Shown here: positions 30,961-38,109 of the stretch, one piece after another | Layout: each line of letters begins with the position of its first letter | How positions within the stretch are numbered: the first letter of the stretch is position 1 | From: Conexibacter sp. CPCC 205762 | GTDB lineage: Bacteria > Actinomycetota > Thermoleophilia > Solirubrobacterales > Solirubrobacteraceae | DNA: 45,988 nucleotides | NCBI RefSeq assembly: GCF_030646155.1 | Contig: NZ_JAUTDN010000044.1 | Coordinates: forward strand, 1-45,988 | Direction: 5' to 3' | Translations under genes and position numbers: made by a program | Notes under the pieces: model-generated | What the model saw: the letters and a program-made list of their open reading frames with translations, nothing else | Told to the model about the DNA's origin: nothing | Databases searched by the model: none

Positions 30961-30996
30961 CGGCCGGAGACACGCTACCCGCTGCGCTCACGCTTG

Positions 30997-31030
30997 TGTG
31001 CAGTTTGCACAGACGATTACATCAAATCGT
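30997..31030. promoter_or_regulatory. Two adjacent inverted repeats between PucR and monooxygenase genes
   Basis: TGTGCA-GTT-TGCACA (30997-31011) is followed after one base by ACGATT-ACATCA-AATCGT (31013-31030). Both are perfect. They lie in an AT-richer patch 70 bp before the monooxygenase ATG and about 40-70 bp before the regulator's start. TTGCAC (31005-31010) could serve as a -35 box. These are the natural candidates for PucR-family binding sites. Confidence 0.55.
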
Positions 31031-31102
31031 GTCATTCTGACGTTGGGCGCGAGGCCCGCAGCACCGATGCTTGACCAGCACCGTCCCGACCTGGAGATCC
31101 CG

Positions 31103-32635
31103 ATGACCGCCGACCTCACCAGCAGCACCGCCGTCGAGCAGCTCGACGTCCTGATCGTCGGCGCCGGCGTCTCCGGCATCGGCGCGGCCTACTACCTCCA
31201 GCAGAGCCACCCCGGCAAGTCGTACGCGATCGTCGAGGCGCGCGAGGCGATCGGCGGCACCTGGGACCTGTTCCGCTACCCCGGGATCCGCTCCGACTCC
31301 GACCTTCACACCTTCGGCTACGCCTTCAAGCCGTGGGAGGGCGAGAAGGCGATCGCCGACGGCCCCTCGATCCGCGCCTACATCGAGCAGACCGCGAGCG
31401 AGAACGGGATCGACCGCCACATCCGCTTCGGCCGCCGCGTGCTGAAGGCCGAGTGGTCCAGCAGCGCCGCCCGCTGGACGGTCGAGCTGGCCGACGTCGC
31501 CAGCGGCGAGACGACGACGGTCTCGACGCGCTGGATCCTCGGCGCGACCGGCTACTACCGCTACGACGAGGGCTTCACGCCCGCGTTCCCCGGCCTCGAC
31601 CGCTTCGGCGGGCAGCTGATCCACCCGCAGCACTGGCCGGAGGACCTCGACTACGCCGGCAAGCGCGTCGTCGTGATCGGCTCCGGCGCGACGGCGGTCA
31701 CGCTCGTGCCGGCGATGGCCGAGCAGGCCGGCCACGTGACGATGCTGCAGCGCTCGCCGACGTACATCCTGCCGCTGCCGTCGGAGGACAAGCTCGCCAA
31801 CTGGCTGAGAGGGAGACTCGGCACGCGCCGCGCCTACGCGCTCGCGCGCTGGAAGAACATCCTCCGCCAGATCGCGCTCTACAGAGCGTCGCAGCGCTTC
31901 CCGAAGCAGGTCCGCAAGGTGATCCGCAGCGTCAACGAGCGGCAGCTGCGCGGCAGCGGCCACGACGTCGACGTCCACTTCAACCCCGCCTACGAGCCGT
32001 GGGACCAGCGCCTCTGCGCGGTCCCCGACGGCGACTTCTACCGCGCGCTGCGCAACGGCTCGGCGTCGGTCGTGACCGACAGGATCGAGACGTTCACCGA
32101 GCGCGGCGTGAGACTGGCCTCGGGCCGCGAGCTGGAGGCCGACATCGTCGTCACCGCGACCGGCCTCAACCTGCTCGCGATCGGCGGGATCGAGATCGTC
32201 GTCGACGGCCGCGAGGTCGCGCTCAACGACACGATCGCCTACAAGTCGCTGATGCTCAGCGGCGTGCCGAACTTCGCCTTCGCGGTCGGCTACACGAACT
32301 CGTCGTGGACGCTGAAGGTCGACCTCGTGTGGGAGTACGTCTGCCGCCTGATGGCGCACCAGGACGCGACCGGCACCGACACCGCCGTCGCGACCCCGGC
32401 CGACCCGGCGATGGCGACGCGGCCGCTGCTCGACTTCAAGGCCGGCTACGTGCTGCGCTCGCTCGACGCCTTCCCGCGCCAGGGCGAGCAGGCGCCGTGG
32501 AGAGTCGTGATGAGCTACCTCGCCGACGTCCGCCAGCTGCGCCGCAGCCCGGTCGAGGACGGCACGATGCGCTTCACGCGCGGCGCCGTCGCGCCAGCCG
32601 CGGCGGAGCCGGTCGAGGCGGCCGCGAGCGCGTGA
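31103..32635 (+). CDS. Class B flavin monooxygenase (Baeyer-Villiger type)
   Basis: A 510-aa FAD/NADPH monooxygenase. FAD-binding GAGVSGIG is at residues 20-27; the Baeyer-Villiger fingerprint F-x-G-x3-H-x3-W-P is matched exactly by FGGQLIHPQHWP (168-179); the NADPH Rossmann motif VIGSGATAVTL follows around 190-202. Such enzymes insert oxygen next to ketones (giving esters or lactones) or hydroxylate N or S. AVGYTNSSWTLKVDLVWEYVCRL near the C-terminus matches actinobacterial NAD(P)/FAD monooxygenases of the EthA-like group. A good GGAG site precedes ATG 31103; an ATG at 31067 would add 12 residues. Divergent from a PucR regulator. Substrate unknown. Confidence 0.93.
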   Translation: MTADLTSSTAVEQLDVLIVGAGVSGIGAAYYLQQSHPGKSYAIVEAREAIGGTWDLFRYPGIRSDSDLHTFGYAFKPWEGEKAIADGPSIRAYIEQTASENGIDRHIRFGRRVLKAEWSSSAARWTVELADVASGETTTVSTRWILGATGYYRYDEGFTPAFPGLDRFGGQLIHPQHWPEDLDYAGKRVVVIGSGATAVTLVPAMAEQAGHVTMLQRSPTYILPLPSEDKLANWLRGRLGTRRAYALARWKNILRQIALYRASQRFPKQVRKVIRSVNERQLRGSGHDVDVHFNPAYEPWDQRLCAVPDGDFYRALRNGSASVVTDRIETFTERGVRLASGRELEADIVVTATGLNLLAIGGIEIVVDGREVALNDTIAYKSLMLSGVPNFAFAVGYTNSSWTLKVDLVWEYVCRLMAHQDATGTDTAVATPADPAMATRPLLDFKAGYVLRSLDAFPRQGEQAPWRVVMSYLADVRQLRRSPVEDGTMRFTRGAVAPAAAEPVEAAASA

Positions 32636-32665
32636 GCGCCGGGCGCGGCGCGAGGCGGCATGCGC

Positions 32666-33055
32666 CTACGCGCTGCCGCCGTCGCCGTGCTCGTGCGTGA
32701 CGTGCTGCAGCGCGAGGTCCATCAGCAGGCGCACGTGCGCGTCGTCGAGCGAGTACCAGACCATCCGCCCGTCGCGGCGGTTGCGGACGGTCCGCTCGGC
32801 GCGCAGCACGCGCAGGTGCTGCGAGGTCTGCGCCTCGGTCATGCCGACGGTCGCGGCGAGGTCGCAGACGCACAGCTCGCCGGCCTCCAGCAGCGCGGTC
32901 ACGATCCGCACGCGCGCCGGCTCTCCGAGCACGTGGAAGACGCGCGCCATCCGCTCGGTCGCGTCGCCGTCGGGCAGCCTCGCGCGCACTGACGCGACGC
33001 GCTCGGGGTCGACGAGGCGGACGGAGCAGCCGTCGAGCGGGATCGGCTCGCTCAT
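32666..33055 (-). CDS. ArsR-family repressor, CadC/ArsR-like cysteine site
   Basis: A 129-aa winged-helix repressor. The HTH region is LAATVGMTEAQTSQHLRVLR (about 66-85). In the recognition-helix scaffold ELCVCDLA, Cys62 and Cys64 form the C-x-C pair typical of sensors for Cd2+, Pb2+, Zn2+ or As(III); Cys10 near the N-terminus could complete a CadC-like alpha3N site. Its ATG overlaps the TGA of the P-type ATPase gene (ATGA), so it is co-translated with the pump it probably controls. Pump first and repressor second is the reverse of cadCA. A palindrome upstream of the ATPase gene is the candidate operator. Confidence 0.9.
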   Translation of the reverse strand: MSEPIPLDGCSVRLVDPERVASVRARLPDGDATERMARVFHVLGEPARVRIVTALLEAGELCVCDLAATVGMTEAQTSQHLRVLRAERTVRNRRDGRMVWYSLDDAHVRLLMDLALQHVTHEHGDGGSA

Positions 33056-35391
33056 CTGGCCGACTGTACGCCGTTCAGCAGCGGCAGGCCGCGCGGGCTC
33101 GCGACCAGCAGCCGCAGCCCCCACAGCACGACGACGAGCGAGGCGCCGACGTCGGTCGCGACCGCGGCCCACAGCGGCAGCAGCCCGAAGGCGAGCAGGA
33201 CGGCGGCGGCGACCTTGGTCGCGAGCGAGAAGGCGATGTTCTGGCGGACCGTGCGGCGGGTCCAGCGGGCGAGGCCGACCAGCCCCGCGACCTTGCGCGG
33301 GTCGTCGCCCATCAGCGCGACGTCGGCGACCTCGATCGCGGTGTCGCTGCCGGCGCTGCCCATCGCGATCCCGAGCGAGGCGCTGGCCAGCGCGGGCGCG
33401 TCGTTGACGCCGTCGCCGACCATCGCGACGTGGTCGCCGAGCCCGCCGAGCAGGCGCGCCTTGTCCTGCGGCAGCGCGTCGGCGCGCAGCTCGGCGACGC
33501 CGGTCGCGGCGGCGACCGCCTGCGCTGCGGCGGCGTTGTCGCCGGTGATCATCACCGTCTTCGTGATGCCGAGGCGGGCCAGCTGCTCGACCGCCTCGCG
33601 CGCCTCCGGCCGCGGCGGGTCGGCGAGGCCGAGGACGGCCAGCGGCTCGCCGTCGCGCGCGAGCACGACCGCCGTCTGACCGGCTTCCCGGGCGGCGGCG
33701 AGCGCGCGTTCGACGGCCGGCATCAGCGTCGAGACGTCGGCGGACGCGCCGATCGCAGGCGAGGTCGCCGCCAGGTCGCGCTGCGCGGGCGCGCCGACCG
33801 CGGACGAGGCCGTCGCCGCGCTGAACAGCGCCGGCTTGCCGATGGCGACGAGCGCGCCGTCGACGACGCCGGTCGCGCCGAGGCCGGTGCGAGCCTGGAA
33901 CTGCTCGACGGCGCTGATCGGCAGGCCGCGTTCGCGCGCGGCGGCGACGATCGCGGTCGCGAGCGGGTGCTCGGAGCCGGCCTCCAGCGCGGCGGCGAGC
34001 CGCAGCGCGCGGTCCTCGTCGCCGCCGAGCGCGTCGATCGTCACCAGCCGCGGGCGGCCGGCGGTCAACGTGCCGGTCTTGTCGAAGGCGACGGTGTCGA
34101 TCGCGGCGGCGCGCTCGAGGAACTCGCCGCCCTTGACGAGCACGCCGGCGGCGCTCGCGCGGCCGAGCGCGGAGACGATCGTGACCGGCGTCGACAGCAC
34201 CAGCGCGCACGGGCAGGCGAGGATCAGCAGCGCCAGCGCGGTGTAGAAGCTGCCGTCGAAGCCGGCGCCCCAGGCCAGCGGCGGGACGGCGGCGACGAGC
34301 ACCGCCGCGGCGATCACGGCCGGCGTGTAGATCCGTGCGAACGCGTCGACCCAGCGCTCGGAGGGCGAGCGGCGCGCCTGCGCGTCGGCGACGAGCTGGC
34401 CGATCCGCGCGAGCGTCGTGTCGCCGGGAGCGGCGCCGACCTCGATCACGAGGCGGCCCTGCGCGTTGAGCGTGCCGGCGAAGACGCGCGCGCCCGGCTC
34501 GACATCGACCGGCACCGACTCGCCGGTGATCGCCGCCTGGTCGACGGCGGAGGTCCCTTCCAGCACCGTCCCGTCGGCCGGGAGCCGCTCGCCCGGCCGC
34601 ACGACCACGACGTCGCCGAGCTCCAGCGCCGCCGCCGGGATCTCGCGCTCCGCGGCGGGCGCGGCGTCGCCGTCGCGCACGCCGGCCGAGATCTCACGCT
34701 CCGCAGCGGCGCCGTCGTCGCGCACGCGGATCCGCGCCGTCTCCGGCGCGAGCGTGACGAGGCTCGCCAGCTCCCGTCGCGCCCGTTCGACCGCGCGGCC
34801 CTCCAGCCACTCGCCGATCGAGAAGAGGACGACGACGAGCGCGGCCTCCATCCAGGCGCCGATCGCGATCGCGCCGATCGACGCGATCGTCATCAGCAGC
34901 TTGATCTCGGGCCGCCGCGTGCTCCACAGCGCGACCAGCCCGGCGCGCGCGATCGGCCCGATCCCGACCGCGACGGCGGCGCCGTACAGCCACGCCGCCG
35001 GCAGGCCGGTCGCGAGGTCGGCGACGACCGCGACCAGCAGCAGCGCGGTCGCGACGATCGTCAGCAGGTCGGCGCTCGGCCAGCGCAGCAGGGCGCGGCG
35101 GTCGGCGGCGGGCGCGGCGGCGTCGTGCGCGGACCCGGCTCCCGCGGCGCCGCCGGCCTCGCCCGCGACGCGCGTCGTGTAGCCGAGCCGCTGCACCTGC
35201 CGCGCGACGGCGGCGCGGTCGAAGCCCTCGGGCGCGTGCTCGACGACCATCCGGCCGGCGGTGAAGCTGACGTCGACGTCGATCACCGCCGGCATCCGCG
35301 CGACCGCCTGCGAGACGGTCCGCGCGCAGCCGGCGCAGTCCATCCCGCCGACCTCGATCGTCGTCTGCTCGGAGTGGGTGGCCGAACTCAT
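33052..35391 (-). CDS. Zn/Cd/Pb-exporting P1B-type ATPase
   Basis: A 779-aa heavy-metal P-type ATPase. One N-terminal HMA domain with GMDCAGC (Cys19, Cys22) is followed by about eight membrane segments; the ion-binding ACPCALV has CPC at 393-395, the phosphorylation site is DKTGTLT (Asp437), the ATP-binding SEHPLA motif is intact, and GDGVNDAPAL is the hinge. The last membrane segment TDVGASLVVVLWGLRLL carries the D-x-G signature of the P1B-2 (ZntA/CadA) subgroup, indicating Zn2+, Cd2+ or Pb2+ rather than copper. An Ala/Glu-rich insert (residues about 225-260) repeats AEREI. ATG 35391; an earlier in-frame start at 35412 is possible. Operon with the CadC-like repressor. Confidence 0.93.
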   Translation of the reverse strand: MSSATHSEQTTIEVGGMDCAGCARTVSQAVARMPAVIDVDVSFTAGRMVVEHAPEGFDRAAVARQVQRLGYTTRVAGEAGGAAGAGSAHDAAAPAADRRALLRWPSADLLTIVATALLLVAVVADLATGLPAAWLYGAAVAVGIGPIARAGLVALWSTRRPEIKLLMTIASIGAIAIGAWMEAALVVVLFSIGEWLEGRAVERARRELASLVTLAPETARIRVRDDGAAAEREISAGVRDGDAAPAAEREIPAAALELGDVVVVRPGERLPADGTVLEGTSAVDQAAITGESVPVDVEPGARVFAGTLNAQGRLVIEVGAAPGDTTLARIGQLVADAQARRSPSERWVDAFARIYTPAVIAAAVLVAAVPPLAWGAGFDGSFYTALALLILACPCALVLSTPVTIVSALGRASAAGVLVKGGEFLERAAAIDTVAFDKTGTLTAGRPRLVTIDALGGDEDRALRLAAALEAGSEHPLATAIVAAARERGLPISAVEQFQARTGLGATGVVDGALVAIGKPALFSAATASSAVGAPAQRDLAATSPAIGASADVSTLMPAVERALAAAREAGQTAVVLARDGEPLAVLGLADPPRPEAREAVEQLARLGITKTVMITGDNAAAAQAVAAATGVAELRADALPQDKARLLGGLGDHVAMVGDGVNDAPALASASLGIAMGSAGSDTAIEVADVALMGDDPRKVAGLVGLARWTRRTVRQNIAFSLATKVAAAVLLAFGLLPLWAAVATDVGASLVVVLWGLRLLVASPRGLPLLNGVQSAR

Positions 35392-35408
35392 GCCATCCAC
35401 GGTCCTGC

Positions 35409-35432
35409 ACATCTGCGCAGAAATCAAGATGT
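35409..35432. promoter_or_regulatory. Nested palindromes ahead of the ATPase and cupin genes
   Basis: ACATCT (35409-35414) and AGATGT (35427-35432) are inverted arms 12 bp apart; the perfect palindrome TCTGCGCAGA (35412-35421) overlaps the left arm. The 72-bp spacer serves both divergent genes. A plausible operator for the CadC-like repressor encoded after the ATPase. Confidence 0.45.
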
Positions 35433-35463
35433 CACGGAGAACGTCAAAAGAGGACTCATTACC

Positions 35464-35739
35464 GTGAACGCATGCCGCTTCACCTGCGAGCCCGGCGCGC
35501 GGATGCCGTGGGGCCACCGCCACCGCGAGCAGGAGGAGGCCTACGTCGTCGTCGGCGGGTCGGGGCGGGCGAAGCTCGACGACGAGGTCGTCGAGCTGGC
35601 CACGTGGGACGTGCTGCGCGTCGCGCCGAGGGTGATCCGCTCGTTCGAGGCCGGCCCCGACGGCCTCGACGTGATCTGCATCGGCGGGCGCAAGCCGCGC
35701 AGAGGCGACACCGAGCGGTTCGACGACTTCTGGCCCTGA
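35464..35739 (+). CDS. Short cupin-domain protein, N-terminus shorter than family
   Basis: A 91-aa cupin. The first cupin motif GHRHREQEEAYVVVGGSG carries His18, His20 and Glu25; the second half contains ELATWDVLRVAPRVIRSFEAGPDG, with few metal ligands. Similar actinobacterial cupins usually have roughly 40 more residues before the RFTCEPGAR strand. The frame continues open upstream but without family resemblance, and a good AGAGGA site precedes GTG 35464, so this short form seems to be the real product, perhaps a 5'-truncated gene that gained a new start. It is divergent from the metal ATPase gene. Function unknown; small-molecule binding or isomerase activity are typical of the fold. Confidence 0.72.
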   Translation: MNACRFTCEPGARMPWGHRHREQEEAYVVVGGSGRAKLDDEVVELATWDVLRVAPRVIRSFEAGPDGLDVICIGGRKPRRGDTERFDDFWP

Positions 35740-35743
35740 GGCG

Positions 35744-36730
35744 TCAGCCTCTCGGCATGTGCTCCGCCGGGTAGCGGCTGCCGTAGGAGCCGTCCGGGAC
35801 GATCGCGTGGATGCGGGCGAGGTCGTCGTCGGTCAGCGTCACGTCGGCGGCGGCGACGTTCTGCTCCAGCCGCCGCGGGCTGCGCGTGCCGGGGATCGGG
35901 ACGACGTCGTCGCCCTGCGCCAGCAGCCAGGCGAGCGCGAGCTGCGTGACCGCGATCCCCTTGCTCTCGGCCAGCTCCTTCAGCTGCTCGATCGCGCGCA
36001 GGTTGGCGCTGTAGTTGTCGCCCTGCCAGCGCTCGTCCCAGCGGCGCATGTCGCCCTCGGGGTACTCGTCGGCCGGCTTCACGTCGCCGGTCAGGAAGCC
36101 GCGGCCGAGCGGGGAGTAGGGGACGAAGCCGATCCCCAGCTCGCGCGTCACCGGCAGCACCTCCTCGGCCGCCTCGCGCTCGAAGATCGAGTACTCGGTC
36201 TGCAGCGCGCTGACCGGCTGGACGGCGTGGGCGCGGCGGATCGTCTCCGGCCCCGCCTCGCTGAGCCCGAACCAGCGCACCTTGCCGGCGTCGATCAGCT
36301 CCTTGACGGTGCCGGCGACCTCCTCGATCGGCACGTCCGGGTCGACGCGGTGCTGGTAGAAGAGGTCGATCGTCTCGACGCCGAGGTATCTGAGGCTGTT
36401 GTCGGCGACTGCGCGGATGTTCTCCGGGCGGCTGTCGAGCGCGCCGGTGAACTCTCCGCTGGAGAAGTCGAAGCCGAACTTGGTCGCGAGCACGATCTCG
36501 TCGCGGAACGGCTTGACGGCGCGGCCGAGCAGCTGCTCGTTGCTGCCCGTGCCCATCCCGTACAGCTCGGCGGTGTCGAACAGCGTCACGCCCAGCGCGT
36601 GCGCGCGCTCGATCGTCGCGATGCTCTCCTGCTCGTCGCCGGCGGGACCGTAGGCCATCGTCATGCCCATCGTGCCCAGCCCAAGGGCCGACACGACCAG
36701 GCCCTGCTGGCCGAGTGCGCGTCTCTGCAT
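35744..36730 (-). CDS. Aldo/keto reductase
   Basis: A 328-aa NADPH-dependent aldo/keto reductase of the YajO/Gas2-like group (AKR13-type). The catalytic tetrad is complete: Asp52 (FDTAELYG), Tyr57, Lys84 (LATKFGFD) and His127 (FYQHRVDP). The C-terminal nucleotide motif VPIPGTRSPRRLEQN is present. It reduces aldehydes and ketones to alcohols; natural substrate unknown. ATG 36730 has a good AGGAGA site. It starts 20 bp after a TetR gene on the same strand and is therefore probably repressed by it. It ends four bases from the convergent cupin gene's stop. Confidence 0.93.
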   Translation of the reverse strand: MQRRALGQQGLVVSALGLGTMGMTMAYGPAGDEQESIATIERAHALGVTLFDTAELYGMGTGSNEQLLGRAVKPFRDEIVLATKFGFDFSSGEFTGALDSRPENIRAVADNSLRYLGVETIDLFYQHRVDPDVPIEEVAGTVKELIDAGKVRWFGLSEAGPETIRRAHAVQPVSALQTEYSIFEREAAEEVLPVTRELGIGFVPYSPLGRGFLTGDVKPADEYPEGDMRRWDERWQGDNYSANLRAIEQLKELAESKGIAVTQLALAWLLAQGDDVVPIPGTRSPRRLEQNVAAADVTLTDDDLARIHAIVPDGSYGSRYPAEHMPRG

Positions 36731-36750
36731 GGTGTCTCTCCTGTTCGGGT

Positions 36751-37341
36751 TCAGGTGGGGCGTGGAGCGGGGCGGAAGCCGGCACCGGCCTCCGTGAAGC
36801 CGCGGCGCAGCAGCGCGAGCAGCTGCTCGACGCCGGCGTCGCCGTCCCACTGCGCGAAGGCGGCGTTGAGGACCGCCTGCGCGGTGCCGAGCTGCAGCGC
36901 GATCGCGAACGGGTCGCCCGGCTCGCGCCGCGCCGCCCACTCGCTCAGCTCGCGCCAGAGGCGGTCGCTCGCCTCACGCGAGGAGGCCGCCAGCGTGCTC
37001 GACGAGGTCTTGATCCGGTGGATCGTGACGAGGTGCTCGGAGAAGCCCTCGACGTTCTTCAGCAGCAGCGTCTGCAGCGCCTCCCACAGCGGCGTCTGCT
37101 CCGGGATGCTCTCCAGCAGCGCGTGCCACTGCCGCACCGTCTCGGGATCGGCGTCGAAGACGACCGCCTCCTTCGACGCGAAGTAGTTGAAGAAGGTCGT
37201 GCGCGAGACGTTCGCCGCCGCCGCGATCCGCTCGATCCCGACGGCGTCGAAGCCGTCGCGCTCGAACAGCTCGAAGGCGGCGGAGTGGATCGTCCGCCAC
37301 GTCTCCAGCTTCTTGCGCTCGCGCAGGCCCGTCGGCTCCAT
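36751..37341 (-). CDS. TetR-family repressor of the aldo/keto reductase operon
   Basis: A 196-aa TetR regulator. The N-terminal HTH (about 8-55) reads LETWRTIHSAAFELFERDGF, then IERIAAAANVSRTTFFNYFASKEAV, very typical. The ligand domain (about 60-190) is alpha-helical. ATG 37341 chosen; GTG 37350 would add MEQ. A 27-bp imperfect palindrome lies 15 bp upstream of the start and is the probable operator. Together with the reductase 20 bp downstream it forms a two-gene self-regulated unit. Inducer unknown, perhaps a reactive carbonyl. Confidence 0.9.
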   Translation of the reverse strand: MEPTGLRERKKLETWRTIHSAAFELFERDGFDAVGIERIAAAANVSRTTFFNYFASKEAVVFDADPETVRQWHALLESIPEQTPLWEALQTLLLKNVEGFSEHLVTIHRIKTSSSTLAASSREASDRLWRELSEWAARREPGDPFAIALQLGTAQAVLNAAFAQWDGDAGVEQLLALLRRGFTEAGAGFRPAPRPT

Positions 37342-37355
37342 CTGCTCCACCGTAG

Positions 37356-37382
37356 CAAAAGGTGGACGGAGTTCAACTTTGG
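37356..37382. promoter_or_regulatory. Operator candidate for the first TetR
   Basis: CAAAAGGTGGAC (37356-37367) and GTTCAACTTTGG (37371-37382) are inverted at 9 of 12 positions around the centre GGA. It sits just upstream of the TetR/reductase operon, in an AT-richer patch. Confidence 0.5.
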
Positions 37383-37389
37383 CCGGAGT

Positions 37390-37992
37390 TCAGCGAGCGC
37401 GCAGGCCGGCGAGGACGGTCTCGACGAGCGCGTCGGCGAAGGCGGCGGTCAGCTCGCCGCCGTCCTGCCAGCGTCTCCAGAGCGGGCTCCAGAGCAGGTC
37501 GACGGCGAGGTCGAGGTCGGTGCCGGGCGGCAGCTGGCCGGCCGCGACGGCGCGCTCGACGCGGGCGCGCTTGACGGCTCGCAGCGGCTGTTCGAGCCGC
37601 TGCTCGTATTCGGCTCTCAGCGACGGGTCGGTCAGCATCGCGGCGGCGAGCGCTCTCATCGGCAGGTCGTAGCGGGGGTCGACCAGCTCGGCGGCGGTCG
37701 CGCGCAGGACCAGCTTCAGATCGGCCTCGAGATCGCCGCTGTCGGGCAGCGCCGGGTCGCCCTGCGGGTCCTCGGAGAGGGCGAGGAAGGCGTCGAGCAG
37801 GACGACGCCCTTCGACGGCCACCAGCGGTAGATCGTCTGCTTGCCGACGCCGGCGCGGGCGGCGATCCCCTCGATCGTCAGGCGCGCGTAGCCGACCTCG
37901 CCGACCAGCTCGAAGGCCGCCGCCAGGATCGCTCTGCGCGAGGTCTCGCTGCGCCGAGCCCCGCCTCTCGCCGCTCTCGTCACGTCGGGCAC
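37390..37992 (-). CDS. TetR-family repressor divergent from a short-chain dehydrogenase
   Basis: A 200-aa TetR regulator. The HTH (about 15-60) includes RAILAAAFELVGEVGYARLTIEGIAARAGVGKQTIYRWW, close to the AcrR/YxaF-like group; the C-terminal TetR_C-like domain has PRYDLPMRALAAAMLTDPSLRAEYEQRL. GTG 37992 is the likely start; a TTG at 38031 would run through the operator. Two near-identical 19-bp palindromes (38010-38028 and 38068-38086) occupy the space to the divergent dehydrogenase gene, giving a clear case of self-regulation plus control of the neighbour. Confidence 0.9.
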   Translation of the reverse strand: MPDVTRAARGGARRSETSRRAILAAAFELVGEVGYARLTIEGIAARAGVGKQTIYRWWPSKGVVLLDAFLALSEDPQGDPALPDSGDLEADLKLVLRATAAELVDPRYDLPMRALAAAMLTDPSLRAEYEQRLEQPLRAVKRARVERAVAAGQLPPGTDLDLAVDLLWSPLWRRWQDGGELTAAFADALVETVLAGLRAR

Positions 37993-38009
37993 GTTAGCAG
38001 CGCGACGAA

Positions 38010-38028
38010 ACGAGACGGTCCGTCTTGA
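38010..38028. promoter_or_regulatory. TetR operator, copy 1
   Basis: ACGAGACG-GTC-CGTCTTGA, matching copy 2 (ACGAGACG-N3-CGTCTCGT) except for two bases in the right arm. It overlaps the TTGACA at 38025-38030, so a bound repressor would block polymerase at the dehydrogenase promoter. Confidence 0.75.
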
Positions 38029-38053
38029 CAAGGGTGGGTGGCGGTGGCATCCT
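38025..38053 (+). promoter_or_regulatory. Promoter of the short-chain dehydrogenase gene
   Basis: A perfect -35 box TTGACA (38025-38030) is followed after 17 bp by CATCCT (38048-38053), a weak -10 match. Start of transcription would be near 38060, before operator copy 2. Confidence 0.5.
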
Positions 38054-38067
38054 CTCGGCTCCGATCA

Positions 38068-38086
38068 ACGAGACGAACCGTCTCGT
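38068..38086. promoter_or_regulatory. TetR operator, copy 2
   Basis: ACGAGACG-AAC-CGTCTCGT, perfect 8-bp arms around three bases. It lies 58 bp centre to centre from copy 1 and 24 bp before the dehydrogenase ATG, in its leader and upstream of the divergent TetR gene. Confidence 0.8.
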
Positions 38087-38109
38087 ATTGAAATCGAAGG
38101 AGCTGTGGA

